Under the pieces are notes generated by a model that did no database searches, had not been told where the DNA came from, and was given only the letters and a program-made list of their open reading frames with translations. Made by a program: the position numbers and the translations under genes. Positions 34,208 through 45,815 of a stretch of DNA of 64,000 nt are shown here, one piece after another (within the stretch, counting starts at the first letter, position 1; each line of letters begins with the position of its first letter). Location: contig CAJQUW010001793.1 in NCBI GenBank assembly GCA_907163375.1, forward strand, positions 248,001-312,000. The letters are read 5' to 3'. This stretch comes from Prostheceraeus crozeri. Taxonomy: Eukaryota > Platyhelminthes > Polycladida > Euryleptidae.

Positions 34208-36609
34208 CAGTGGTCGGGCCAGCTGCGAAAATCTGCGAAAATGTTTAAAAAAATGAACTCGCTGCGAAAAAAATTGACTTGGTCCTGCGAAAAATTGAAC
34301 CTTGTAATTCTTACATTTAAATGAACCTATGTTGTCTTATAGAATAAACACTGGTCTACAGGATGGAAAAGGCGAACTAATAACAACTAATTAGCATGTT
34401 ATTCATTACGTTATAATTTAGTTAAAGCTTCATATTATTCACAGCGTCTTACATCTTGTAACAGGTTCAGTAAAATAAAAGAATTGCAGCAGTAGTTCCG
34501 AGCATCTACTGAGTTACTGTGGATGTTGTAACCGCATACGAAGCTGTCAAAGCCATGTTTAAGAAGTTGCCGATAGTTCTATAGAAGAATGATAACCGAC
34601 TTGATTTCAAATAATTTTTCAATTGATGTATAGACAAAACAAATAAAATTCAAATTAATATGAGTATTGTTGTCGGATATATGCATTGAAATTCATTTTG
34701 TACACTCGCTCGATGCCTGAAATTCTGAACGCAACTGGAGTCATTTGAAGCGCTCCACACTTCCTATACGATTTACTCATATTTTTGATATTCAGCTAAC
34801 GATGCAACGGCTCTGATGGATGCAGAAAACACAATGTCTAGCCTTGCGTTATCAGTTGCATTGCCATTAAGTTGTCCAAAGTATCCTCGAACAGCTGGTG
34901 GTTTTTAAGATCACCCGAAAAGATCAAATCAAGCGATGAGTGATGTTAAATGAATGTACCTTCATCTTACAAACGGTTCTTACCTTCCATTCAGAAAATT
35001 TGAAAGCGCATTCTAAAGACGTGGATGCTGCAAAAAATGTACCCCATTTTATACCAGATAGGCAGAAAATTTCATAGCTGACCCTGGAAAATAGACTGTT
35101 ATGGAATTTTCTCTGAAATGATGCAAAGTCCATAAAAATGAAATGTCCGAATCTCGAGACATCTGTTTTGGATCAACAGTGTGTGAGCGTTGACCTAGCT
35201 GCCGACAATCAGTTCTGCCCATAGAAATAAACTGTTTATCAGAAGTTAGCAATTTTATCTTTTTAGTTGTCTGTTTATTGCTGTCAATTTCCATGGTTCT
35301 GCCACACGTTGCCAACCACAGACAGTCTTCGTAAAAAAGTGTCGTTGGCCAAGCGGCATTCCAAGGCTTGTTTTAAAGAACAAGAGGACAGATCACCATC
35401 AAAAAAAGTGGAAAACAGTTACAGCAAAAGAAGGAAAATAATTTTGTGACAATAAATTCGATGCTTCAGAGCACTAAGAGATAAAAGATAGAGGCATCGG
35501 ACAAAAAGAAACACACGAGGGAATGGAAAACATTAATATGATGTAGAACTATCGAGCCGGAGTTGATAATACTGCAGGAAAGCACATTTTGTTCTGCTCG
35601 AATTAGATTCATTGGCACACAAGTTTTCGCAATTGCAATTTCCTGCAAACAGATGCAAAAATTTTGTTGCTTGTGCAGTCGCCGCCACTGATCGACTTCA
35701 GTTCCTCCAGGTGCCGGGAAATTTGGGGTGGACCTATACCCTCAAGCTCGATGCATTCCGAGACGGAGAGAATTGATGGGAAATATCAGTGCAATATTAA
35801 TGGAAAACCAAGCAAGACAGCAGCGTGAGGAGCAGGAGGAGTCAATGGAAAGAGAACATCATACTTGATCATACTCAGAGACATCATGCTCAATGTTTTC
35901 ATGTATATGATTGTTGCATCTTTACAAGTTAAGATTTCCACACCGCTGAATTTCTGCATCATCCACTTTTTCTCTTTCGATCCGTAATTATTACTTGTTT
36001 TCTTTTGATGAAAACTTCTGCTTTCTGTCAATTGCTGATTGGTTTATTTCCTTTTGTTGTGACCTTCCTGTCAGTGCCTGTTATCAACTGGAACGGATCG
36101 TCTTAAATGACATGTAATAACAAGAATTTTTGTTGTAAAATTTTTGTTGGTGGTTTAGTTGTAAGGTTAGTGACTTTTGACTATATTTGCTACATGCACA
36201 TGTATGTACTAGCTGATAAGATGGATTCGGTAACAAAATGCCAGTTTTATAATTTAGGCAGTTAAGTATCAACAAAATGGCTCCTAAGAAACAGTAGATG
36301 GCAGTAGTAGCAAGTTTCTGAAATCAGATATTTGCGAAAAATCTTTTGTGAGTCATCACTGACGGAGCGTAGTTACTTTCGAAAAATCTGGCTTATTACA
36401 AGAAAGCACTTAGTTGCGGAGATTGCACAAGACATTTTGAAAAATCAGTTTGTCCCGACAGATATTGGGCGTTGGTCAAGTTTTGATAAGAGCGGTATTT
36501 TACTCTTCATAATCATGAAATATGATACTATAATTTGCTGGTATTAGTAGGCCTGCGAAAATTTTGTAGAGCTGCGAAAAAAATGGAAAAATCTCTGGCC
36601 CGACCACTG
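34208..36609. mobile_element. hAT transposon, copy 1 (both ends and target duplication intact)
   Basis: CAGTGGTCGGGCCAG opens the element at 34208, and its exact complement CTGGCCCGACCACTG closes it at 36609. The 8-bp direct repeat ATCTATAG flanks it (34200-34207 and 36610-36617), as hAT insertion requires. Several CTGCGAAAA words lie just inside both ends and are probable transposase-binding sites. A 60-codon frame at 35267-35449 (plus) shares its protein sequence with copy 2 (CHTLPTTDSLRKKVSLAKRH here), so it is a remnant of the transposase C-terminal region. The rest of the coding sequence is decayed. Length 2402 bp. Copy 2 lies at 59650-62432 in the opposite orientation. Confidence 0.95.
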
Positions 36610-36619
36610 ATCTATAGAT

Positions 36620-37215
36620 AAAAGTGAAAAACTTAAGTGCATGTATTTTTTTCATTGGAATTTTTGATTTAATTGTGTAATAGTTGTTCTGTAAATGTAA
36701 AACTATTATGTTGATCAGTCTGTACTTAATCCCTTCTTTGTAGATGGTTGTTTTCCCATTACACGGATTCTCTCAATTGCATTGGATGTTTCGGGCTTTT
36801 CTGCAGCTCATTTAAAGTGGTCTCGTTATTCCTGTTAAGTTGCAATTATTATGATCATTTAACAGGCATTTTTGTGTGGATTGACGTTGAAGGTGGTCGT
36901 TTTCCCGGATACACATGTTCTGCCAATTCCATTGAAAGTCATAATTGGTGCTTCTGAGTTTGGCAGCACATTCTCTACTTGTATATTAAAGTATGTATTT
37001 TAAAAGAGGAATCGTTTTCAAAATTTGTGGCTGTTCGAAAATGGGATTAGGTCATTCTCTTTTCTCTGCAGCTCAGAAATTCTAAGTCGTTACATGACTT
37101 TCATCATTTAGTGTACGATGTAGATGATATAAAAGGAGTTTATCGAATATTGATAGATATAAAGCACGTGATTACATAATAAAAGAAGAAATAAGAATGG
37201 AAATAAATGATCACT
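36620..37215. other. Intergenic with a weak local duplication
   Basis: Two similar stretches near 36743 (GATGGTTGTTTTCCC) and 36889 (GGTGGTCGTTTTCCCGG), each followed by a (T)TCT(C/G)...CAATT(G/C)CATTG word, may be an old duplication of about 146 bp. No gene is recognised. Confidence 0.3.
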
Positions 37216-37221
37216 TTAAGT

Positions 37222-37346
37222 AATCGAAAATTGCCGATGCTGTTGAAAATATATTCCCAAACTTTCGTCTGTCTCAGACCGCGTCAGGGGACGACGAAAA
37301 TTTGAGAATAAATTTTCAACTCAAACAGCATCGGCTATTTTCGATT
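37222..37346. repeat. 125-bp fold-back (inverted repeat with short loop)
   Basis: The left arm starts AATCGAAAATTGCCGATGCT, and the right arm ends AGCATCGGCTATTTTCGATT. The arms pair over about 50 bases with few mismatches and small bulges, around a loop near CTGTCTCAGACCGCGTCAGG. This is a fold-back MITE-like unit or a hairpin-forming transcript. Confidence 0.9.
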
Positions 37347-37349
37347 TTT

Positions 37350-40300
37350 TAAAACAGTAGGCTGTTTATGCTGAACAATTAAATGATTATTTGAAAATGA
37401 GATTCTATTCAGCTACAATTTGGTCATCTTAAATCAATAAAGAATCTGTCTAATGATCCGCGCGTGTCCCGAAATTTGAAAGAGACAAGTGTGAATTTTT
37501 GGAAAACCTGGTATACAGTTGCTATCATGTATTCATAAAAGGTGACTTAATCAGTAAAAGTCAACCATCAAATGTCAATTTTGAGTAAGCCCCTCCCCCT
37601 CCTATTTGACGTCAATTGCAAACAGCCCTACAATGGTTTTAAAATAACATGCAATTTTTGTTTCTTTGCAGGTGGTTAATGCTCGTGGTGATCTCCACAT
37701 TTGATGCTTTACTTCCTTTGTCCTCTATAACTTTCGGTACTCGCTGCTGATCACTGCGTCAATGTGTGCAATTGGATTGATTATCTATGGTTGATCTTTC
37801 AATATTTCGTGCGAATTGTATGGGATGAATACTGTGAAATAATCTTTTTGTTTTTGGAATACATGTTTTTGCATGTCATACTTGTGTGTCAGAATCTGCG
37901 ACATCAAACGTGGTTATCGTTTTATTACTATACATATATGGTCCCTTGAAGTGTCAGTGGCTGTTTATGATGCCAGATTATACCGATGACTTACTGATAA
38001 TCATTACATCAATCGTGTATATGCATTTTTCAAGTCTTGCAATGTCCTAACGTTATGTCACCATGATTATCGTGAATGCTTCGTGAATTTGTCGTCTATG
38101 AATGTATTGCATTTCATATATATTAGACCCAGTATAGCATGGATTATACAGTGAGATTATATCAACTTCATAATACACGCATATGTGTCTTAGCGTATCT
38201 ATCATTTCCGTGTGTAATTCCAGTTCATAGAATCCTAGAGGCCAGCTAACAGGTCTCTTAAAGGCGAATTAGATGTAATTTTTCTGTTGGATACTGAATT
38301 AAATTCTGTTTTTAATTAAGTTATAAATTTTGTTAGAGTAAACCCCAGAACTTTGAATTGGCTGCTGCAGCTGTGCCTGGGATAAAAGTATGTAAAACAA
38401 TTCAATTTTAATTTTTGAATTGACTCTTTTGAAGGTTTGTTCTGTTTTTCTTTTATGCAACTTAATTTAGCTTTTATTATCCAATTTCAGAAGAATCTCA
38501 ATGTTTGTAAAGAGAAAGACTAGCGAACAAGTTTGTTATATGAAGTGAACTTTTTCGTTATGTTTTTTAGCCTCCATGTTTACACTGATTAATTGTTTTT
38601 TTTTGTTATAGATAAAATCTATTCATACCATAATGAGCTATGTATTTCCTTAATATGTGAATTTCAGGTAGTTCTAGCATGCAAATCAGATATGATTTAC
38701 CATGCAATTGATGAAAATGTAATGGCGCGTCAGGTTGGTGAAATTCATTTTTTGAACCGCATGATCGATCCAGAAATGAATTGAATAGAAATATATGTGA
38801 AGAACCCATTTGTGATTACGAGCACCCCAGTCGGCAAGTGCAATGAATCATTGCATATTTCACGAACTGGTCTATTCCACACTCAGTTGGAGAAATCAAT
38901 TCTGTATCGATCGTGCTGTTTAAAAGCGCACTCCACCTTCCTGGGGACCATGGTCAACTTCATCAAGTGCATCGTAAAATCATGCATGATTTTTTGAGCA
39001 ACATCAAATGTCACATTGATAAATCATTGATACTTAATGGATCATGCATGAATCATCCATAAATATCCATGGACGGGCGACTAGGGTAGCATAAAAGCAC
39101 GTTGATTTGCCCAATTTCAGAATCTTGCAAGGAATTTTTACTTTTTCGAATACATGAAAAGCAAATGACAAAAGATTATCTATAAAATATTGATGATTGT
39201 TCACTACATGCAAGCTTGCTACATAAATCTTAAAATGGATCAAAATGTGCTTAGCAACACTTCGAGCAGCATTCATTTTGCGAGCAATTATGCTGGAGAC
39301 CTTGTACAGTGAGCAGAGTAGATTTCGCTCGAGTGTCATATGTGGCGTTATTGCTGTCATGTTCTTGTAACATCTTGCGCCCTCAACATAATTATAAAAC
39401 GTTTATGCTACTCAGGTCGCATTGCGCGTCTTCCTCTGTAATCATGGGTCTGATGAGTGTCACCGATTTCCATTATTGTTCACATGCAAAGCTGCATTAG
39501 AAAAAGGAAGATATGACGATTCATTCACTGGTCTTATCGTCATTTATGCCTGGTCAAGTCGATTTCATGAGCCGGAAGCTTTGTCACTTTCTCACTTTCA
39601 CCAGCAGCTGTTGCATTGCCACGCAATCAATCAGCAACATCCACACGAATTTTTCTCATTGGTCTTTGCCATGATAACGATGACTTGCCAACATGTGTGA
39701 GTGAAAAGTAATCAGCACTCTGGGACAATCGGTTCCATTTGCATGCGATCAGTCAAAGATAGCATAACTGATTAAGTATCTCAAGACAGAAATATTAAAA
39801 GTCACAAGCGGCAAGTTCCTGTAATGAGCCGATTCTAAGTAATTATCAAATAATGCAGGTCGGTCATTTTAACTGATCTCGGCCTGTTGAGGATTAAGAT
39901 TCTAAATTTTTGCAAATTACTCCTGTGTTTACATGCTAGAGATTTGGTAGACTACCTCTATATAAGTAGTGAAACATCGCAACTATCAAAAGGAATAATA
40001 ATTTCCTGACAGGTATCTTAATTAAGCAGAATTGAGTTGACCATCATGGAAATTTCATGAACCGCATTATAATGCAAGTCTTCATGGAAAAGTTAAGTTC
40101 TTAATGTGCTTCTTGACTGAAATTTCAAGTTTTTAATTCAATGTTCATCGTCATTATTCATTTATTGAATCTGAATAGTAGTGTGGACTCATTTTCACAC
40201 CGTATTTCAAGTTTAATTATATTTTACTCTTTCAATGGCAGTTTTTGTGATGGGATCACATTCATACTTAGGCTAAGCATTAAGGTAAACTGCAATAGCA

Positions 40301-40740
40301 ACCTATCGAACGGCTTATCTAGCAAGCATTTGTCATGACACATTCGTAAAACACTATTATTCCTTTCATGTCGCTATAATGATCAGTCAATTCCCTGGTG
40401 ATTTCTTCAAACTGTAGAAATTTGCAATCTCACATTTGCCACTGGGTATAAGCTCGAGTTCATTTAATAAAATCGAAACTGTTCAGTTGTCTTCATGTTG
40501 AAACAAGGCGTCAACGAAAGCCTTCAATTTTCTTTTGTGGGACCTGCTGGCCACTTTCAAAATTAAAAAATGTCAAAGTAACCTCTGGAACATTTCATAT
40601 GGTGCGAAGTTAGTCGAAATTGAACCAGAATTTCGACAGTGCAAAAAAACCTTGTCCGATTATTTTTGAAATAACTTTCAGATGGTTCACTGCATTCTAA
40701 TTTATTACAGCAATTGAAGCAATGCGAAAAATCTGAATTT
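37350..40740. other. Gene-poor AT-rich region
   Basis: No coding gene recognised in about 3.4 kb. Short frames at 38593-38997 and 39309-39700 have no family resemblance. An ATCATGCATGAT-rich stretch lies at 38975-39060 (repeated ATGCATGA words). Confidence 0.45.
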
Positions 40741-40744
40741 TCGT

Positions 40745-41100
40745 ACGAGGTAAACGTTTATTGATGTACAGCAACAATGACTTCATAAATACATTGCAGC
40801 GCGATTCACATTACAAAGCATAACAAAATATATACTTAAGTGTACTGACTGAATCATTCAAAATTCGGAGTCACAATCATACAAGACGACGTCAGTAGTT
40901 TCACAAATTACTATATAAAAACGACAAATGATTTATGGGGCTAAAATTTTACATCTATTATGAATATGAGGAAATTGTAATGCTCACTGGAGCGAGTCAT
41001 AAAGCCGGTCGATCACTCATTAGTACAGATTTTGACTGTACTGCTGCACCTCGAAGTCTGGCCCGTAATTCTACATCCTGAGACAGTTTCAGTTGGAGAG
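40745..41100 (-). mobile_element. Probable 3' fragment of a CR1/L2-type LINE
   Basis: The minus strand ends in GTACATCAATAAACGTTTAC (plus-strand start at about 40752). This is close to the AATAAACGCTTA-type tails of the LINE fragments at 28.77 kb and 41.77 kb. No coding part is seen, and the limits are guesses. Confidence 0.3.
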
Positions 41101-41452
41101 GATCTGAAATTGAAAAAAAGCAGTTATCTAGTAGTGCGCACAATCACAGCAAACAACCATGAAGATAAAATAATCTTTGACAATCTGTCACTACTCATAC
41201 ACTTCAACAGTGTATCTACATGTATTTCCTAAAACAGAGGTAACCAGCGCAAATTATAATGGACACCTGAGATGTATATGGAATTGAACGAAACTGACCC
41301 CAGTATCGTGTGAAAAGATGATGTTCGTCAAGTTCAAGAGCAAGGTGTACTCTTCAATTATTCGACTAGCGATCCTGAATGGTTCTGAGTGTTAGTCCCT
41401 CTTTTAACCTTACCCACATAAGGCTCTGATGCGACCTCTCTCTCTCACTCAC

Positions 41453-41764
41453 TCATACCTTCTTGCGTCCTTTTCTTCCAGAAGATGCTGGGTTTGACTG
41501 CTTGAGTATGGACTTCCATTTAGGTCGATCACGGGCGTCCGGTTCCTGGGCTCCAACGCGTTTGAGGTAATCTTTCACCACTTGTTCCCAGGTCTTCTTT
41601 TGTGTTCCTGCTCCTCTTTTAACATCTACTTCCATCCAAATAACTTTTCTGATCCACTGTGTCCCATCCCTTCTTACCACGCGGCCAAACCAACGTAGTC
41701 TTTGCCTTCTCGCGAAGTCTGTGATGTTTTCAAGATCCATCGCTTTTCCATTGCGACCCCTCAA
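41453..41764 (-). pseudogene. Reverse-transcriptase C-terminal fragment of an RTE-type LINE
   Basis: The 103-codon frame carries the typical end of RTE-like RT proteins: ITDFARRQRLRWFGRVVRRD, then KRGAGTQKKTWEQVVKDYLK and DARDRPKWKS. There is no RT core in front of it, so this is a 3' fragment that directly adjoins the tail of the larger LINE on the same strand. Whether one landed beside the other by chance or by target preference is not clear. It is not a functional gene. Confidence 0.8.
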
Positions 41765-42101
41765 TAACTTCTAATGATGATAAGCGTTTTATTCTTTTTG
41801 AATGAAAATCGGAAGTTACAATCATTTATCTTCAGAGGTCAAGTAAATAAAATAAAAGAGACATAATACTTTCAGTTGTCGAAATAGATAAAAATACCTC
41901 AACATTACAAACTCGTGTTCACCTTAAGTCCATGTGATTCAGCGATGAAAATAAGAATTATGAAGCTTACAAGCACAGATTACAAAAGAGTTGCTTCGAC
42001 GCAAAGTGCGTACTTCAGGTATTAAGAAGCGACCGGATGATGACTGTGTTGGCAGCAAATCACTTAAAATATGGTCTTTTGTGAGAACTTGCTGAAAAAA
42101 T

Positions 42102-44432
42102 TCAAAGAAAGACGTTGTCGCCGCACTCGAAGCAGTCATTTTCACAATGTTCGCCGCAAATTAATCGATGAAAGCGACGTTGTATACGTTCAAGTCTAGT
42201 ACAATCTGTAGCAGAAAGACCAACAAACAAGGGACAACAGTAATCAAAAATTGACCGAACAGTTGTTTTGTACAATAATTTCAAATCCTTGACACCGATG
42301 TACGGTTTTATCACTCTAATAGCATACATGCGTCTTGAGGCGGAAGAAACGATTTTTGAAACATGGTCTGACCAAGTACATTTACTGTTAAAAGTAATAC
42401 CGAGTAAGTTTAAAGTCTCGACTTGAGGAACACGCAGGTCAGGTAAGTGAAAATTGATGCCGTAGTTGCGCTTACGAATGATCATTGACTTGCATTTTCC
42501 TTGGTTTATTGGTAGCGCCATTGATTCCGACCATTGCATCAGATTTTCGTGTTCATTTGTAATATGTATATTATCAGAAGATGAATATACAGGGAAGCAC
42601 AATGTCGTGTCATCAGCATATTTGATTAACTTGCAACTATCAGTCGATGGCGAAAAAGTTGCTGTGGTTATAGCAAACAGGTAAGGGCCGAGGATTGAGC
42701 CTTGTGGAATTCCTGACGTTACCCTCACTTCACCACTACTCACGGAACCGATTGAGACATGCTGTGTCCTTTCATCGAGGTAGCTTGCAATCCACTTTAC
42801 TGCGAGAGTTGGAAAATTGCATTCCATCAGTCTTCTGATAATCAGGTCAGTCCGCAGCTTATCGAAAGCTTTTGCATAATCGTAAGACACGAACGGCTCG
42901 AAACGGCTCTTTAGAGACTTCACTATAATACCCTCTAGTATTTTTGAGGGAAATCTAAGGATACTAATTGGGCGAATATCATTTAGTGTTGGTGAGGCGG
43001 TTTTCGGAGCAGGACATACAGATGCAGACTTCCATATTTTTGGTACGATGGAGCTTTCAATGGACATATTGAACAACTTAGTGAGAGGATACGCCAAATG
43101 TATAGCAGCATACTTATACAGAGAAATTGGCAAATCAGGGGAGGCTTTGTGTGGTGGACTCTTTTTGATCATATCGTATACCAATGATGGTGTGATTGAA
43201 ATGTCAAAATCAATGGAAGAGGAATATGAAGATGTATCGGTAGTTTCAGAACACAGAAAATTGCCACTTAGTGCACGATTGATTGCATCGACACCGTCGC
43301 CCAAGCTACTGTAATTCGATAGAAGTGACATAATTGGGTTAACACTCCTGGAACCAATATGCACTTTAACTGCTTTCCATAAGTCATTTTTACCCACTTT
43401 CTTTGACCATGACAACTTCGATTTTGTTATTTCATTTCTAATCTTGTCTTTCAGATAATTGTAGACTGGGAAATTTCCTGTACGAAAAGCGGTCCATCTC
43501 TTATTAATCATGTCCTTTATAACCGGGGTCATCCACGGTTTGTCTCTTGGGGTACACCGTACGAAGGACACGGGAATGGAGAGCGAAACAGCTTTTTCCA
43601 GCATGTCATGAAATATATAGCATTTCTCATCCAGGGAAAGCCATGCATCATCAAGAAAGTCCCAACTAATTTGTTGAACGTGCAATAGAAAATTATCCAT
43701 ATTTGATTTGCGCAGGTCATATACTTTGCGTACAATATGAGTGGTATTTTCATATTGGAGCTTCGGAGTTGCAAGCAAAGAGACGTGTGGGACTTTTGAT
43801 CTGTCAAATGGTGAAAATTCTTTTGTTTCATAACATGTTGCTACATTTTCAGAAAGCAGAATATAATCAAGCTCTGAGGATCCATAAGTCGGCTTGTTGA
43901 AAATATTCATCAAACTGAAATGATCACAAACTTCTTGAGTATCAAAGTGATTAAAATCACCACACAGGATAATGTCAAATTCATGGTGAACATTCAGAAT
44001 CATATCAAGAGAAGTTGCTATAAAATCATTGATTATATGTCGATCACGACTCGCACGTGTTGGTGGAATATACAAAGCCATAAAAATTATGCTAGACTTT
44101 GGTAAAAGCAGAATTACACTTTCAATTTCACATGGAGGAACAAAGTAGAACTGCTTAAATGGCAAATTACAATTTATCCAAACAGCCACACCCCCTCCAA
44201 TGCGACTTGCGCGGTCATTACGAACGCAAGTAAAACCATCAATGGAAACAATAGTGTCATGTTTCTCTGAGCACAACCATGTCTCTGTACATGCGAATAA
44301 ATCTATGCTATTGGTAAGCAAGGTCGTGCGAACTTCATCTATTTTAGTCACAACTGAACGAGCGTTAGAGCATAAGATCTTAGGATATCGGGGCACAGAT
44401 ATGGACTTTTGAGCTGGATTTGATAAAATCAT
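42102..44432 (-). CDS. LINE ORF2: APE endonuclease plus reverse transcriptase, internal RT gap
   Basis: 776 codons without a stop. The endonuclease (residues about 15-240) has the SNARSV start, the TETWL motif with the catalytic Glu, LCGDFNHFD, SSELDYILLS and a final PHVSLL. The usual SDH in this last motif is changed to VPH, keeping the His but not the Asp. The RT follows: the DIRPISIL block, YDYAKAFDKL with the first catalytic Asp, GIPQGSILGPYLF, and KYADDTTL with both Asp. Between EPFVS and YDYAKAFD the block that normally holds QxGFRxxxST and its following helix is absent, so about 40-50 residues are missing in frame. This should abolish RT activity although the frame stays open. The C-terminal LERIQRRFHRLI is as in CR1 relatives. 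Confidence 0.93.
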   Translation of the reverse strand: MILSNPAQKSISVPRYPKILCSNARSVVTKIDEVRTTLLTNSIDLFACTETWLCSEKHDTIVSIDGFTCVRNDRASRIGGGVAVWINCNLPFKQFYFVPPCEIESVILLLPKSSIIFMALYIPPTRASRDRHIINDFIATSLDMILNVHHEFDIILCGDFNHFDTQEVCDHFSLMNIFNKPTYGSSELDYILLSENVATCYETKEFSPFDRSKVPHVSLLATPKLQYENTTHIVRKVYDLRKSNMDNFLLHVQQISWDFLDDAWLSLDEKCYIFHDMLEKAVSLSIPVSFVRCTPRDKPWMTPVIKDMINKRWTAFRTGNFPVYNYLKDKIRNEITKSKLSWSKKVGKNDLWKAVKVHIGSRSVNPIMSLLSNYSSLGDGVDAINRALSGNFLCSETTDTSSYSSSIDFDISITPSLVYDMIKKSPPHKASPDLPISLYKYAAIHLAYPLTKLFNMSIESSIVPKIWKSASVCPAPKTASPTLNDIRPISILRFPSKILEGIIVKSLKSRFEPFVSYDYAKAFDKLRTDLIIRRLMECNFPTLAVKWIASYLDERTQHVSIGSVSSGEVRVTSGIPQGSILGPYLFAITTATFSPSTDSCKLIKYADDTTLCFPVYSSSDNIHITNEHENLMQWSESMALPINQGKCKSMIIRKRNYGINFHLPDLRVPQVETLNLLGITFNSKCTWSDHVSKIVSSASRRMYAIRVIKPYIGVKDLKLLYKTTVRSIFDYCCPLFVGLSATDCTRLERIQRRFHRLICGEHCENDCFECGDNVFL

Positions 44433-44521
44433 TCTTGAAAATTTGTATTAGACTGAGCTCTTTGGACAATTTTCCATCTTTTATCACAACGTCCTCATGA
44501 TTGGCACGTCTCAGGCGCAAT

Positions 44522-45229
44522 TCAGTTCTGAGCTCTTCGTTGATTTTCGGTGAGGTCTGGATTGACATAAACCTCCTTAAAAGAAATGTTTTTCCGTAAG
44601 TCTCTCGATTTACGTAGAATCTGATGCTTTACGTCACTGCTTGAACAAACCAAACGCAAGAGTCTGGCTTTACCCGATATGACTTTGCCAATCCGTTTGA
44701 TCGATGATATAGGCCTGCTTGTGTCAGTATTCTGCTGTCCAAGTGCAATAAGCAGTTCAGTTACTTGATTGCAGTCATATATCATACGTTCTTCCACAGA
44801 ACCACCTGTTCGTTCCTCTACCCCAGCGACTACCAAATTCAACCGACGATTATAACGCTGCGATACTTCACTAAGAATCCGCTCATCAAAAAGTCCCTCA
44901 TCTTTCTCTTTAGCTCCAGGAGCCTTTTGCCTCTTTAATTCATTCAGCTCTGTTTGAAGAATATCACATCGAGCTTCAAGATTCCTGTGACCTTCAAGAA
45001 CTATAGACATTTTGACCTCAAACTGCTGCAGCAAACATGTCAGCTTCATATCTAATATCTCATTTAAGTCAGTTCGAGATATCGTCGATGTACAGTCTGC
45101 TTTTGAATCGAACATTTGAATAGCATCTTTCAAGGCGGATGACATCTGTTCTTTACTCAGCTTATTCAGTTGGCTTTGTGACATGCGCCTGACTTCTTCA
45201 AATGCTGTGGATGATTTTGAACCACTCAT
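44522..45229 (-). CDS. LINE ORF1 protein (coiled coil plus RRM-like domain)
   Basis: 235 codons. The order is a Ser/Gln-rich N-terminus, a Leu/Glu heptad region at about 75-105 (LQQFEVKMSIVLEGHRNLEA), a basic hinge, an RRM-like part starting RRLNLVVAGVEER, and the closing LRKNISFKEVYVNPDLTENQ that is usual in CR1/jockey ORF1. After TENQ the frame is shifted: the expected continuation (ELRTELRLRRANHED, then VVIKDGKL) is present in the next frame at about 44540-44450, so the last 30 or so residues are lost by a one-base shift. The role is as an RNA-binding chaperone in the LINE particle. Confidence 0.88.
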   Translation of the reverse strand: MSGSKSSTAFEEVRRMSQSQLNKLSKEQMSSALKDAIQMFDSKADCTSTISRTDLNEILDMKLTCLLQQFEVKMSIVLEGHRNLEARCDILQTELNELKRQKAPGAKEKDEGLFDERILSEVSQRYNRRLNLVVAGVEERTGGSVEERMIYDCNQVTELLIALGQQNTDTSRPISSIKRIGKVISGKARLLRLVCSSSDVKHQILRKSRDLRKNISFKEVYVNPDLTENQRRAQN

Positions 45230-45294
45230 ACTTCTTCAAATAGTTACAAAAATGTACCACACAATTCACGAAGAATGTAATATCATAAGATGTC

Positions 45295-45805
45295 AGAAAT
45301 AATACGAAACGACCCAGATTTCAATCCAGCAGCAAAATTGTTGACAAGTCAGAACGATGACCCCGGACGAGAACCAAGTCCAGTCGGTAAGCTAATCCGC
45401 AATCAAGAACACGCGGCTACCAGAACATGTCTCCGCAAAATCAGTCAGTTATTACAACATCTAGGAATGCGTTTAGAAGGCCAGAAGCTCGTCGTCAGCA
45501 ACGACGTCACGAATTCACCAGCCCGACCAGAGACAGAGACACGGTACTGCTCCTAATCACATAAAATGCAATGTACTACATATTGAACTTTCCAAGGGTG
45601 GCACCCATTTTATCCAACTCGCTCATGTTGTAAAAGGTAATCAAAAATCTTAAAGCAATTTTTGAGAGATTTTTCAATTTTCACCAAATTGTGAAAATTA
45701 ATTTCAAATGTGATAATATGAAGAACGATTACAACTTGAAGAAACCCAAACTATTTTTATAAGTAGTATTTACATGGCCATTAAATTTCAAATGCTGAAT
45801 ATTCG
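45295..45805. other. LINE upstream flank, no gene recognised
   Basis: A plus-strand frame at 45290-45556 has a plausible protein look but no known domain, and lies against the 5' end of the LINE, so it may be antisense to its 5' UTR. The rest is AT-rich. Confidence 0.35.
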
Positions 45806-45815
45806 ATGTCTATGG

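Larger units (their letters stand above)
41770..45290 (-). mobile_element. CR1-like LINE, nearly full length, two ORFs
   Basis: Read on the minus strand, there is a 5' region upstream of 45229, ORF1 (45229 to 44522), ORF2 (44432 to 42102), a 3' UTR of about 330 bp, and a tail GAATAAAACGCTTATCATCA near 41770 in place of poly(A). The tail style and the protein layout (coiled-coil ORF1 with an RRM-like part; APE endonuclease plus RT in ORF2) fit the CR1/jockey group. It is the youngest-looking retroelement in the window: both ORFs are long, and the visible damage is one in-frame gap in ORF2 and a frame change at the end of ORF1. The 5' limit is uncertain. Confidence 0.92.

Noticed and set aside
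30345-39090. Possible large element bounded by inverted CCATGGA-containing stretches (near 30373 and 39068)
   Set aside because: Similarity is short (TAG-CCC..CCATGGA plus ATGATC words), there is no target duplication, and the word is easy to form by chance in this AT-rich DNA.
45290-45556. 88-codon plus-strand gene next to the CR1-like LINE
   Set aside because: No domain, and its position against the LINE 5' end makes an antisense 5' UTR frame more likely.
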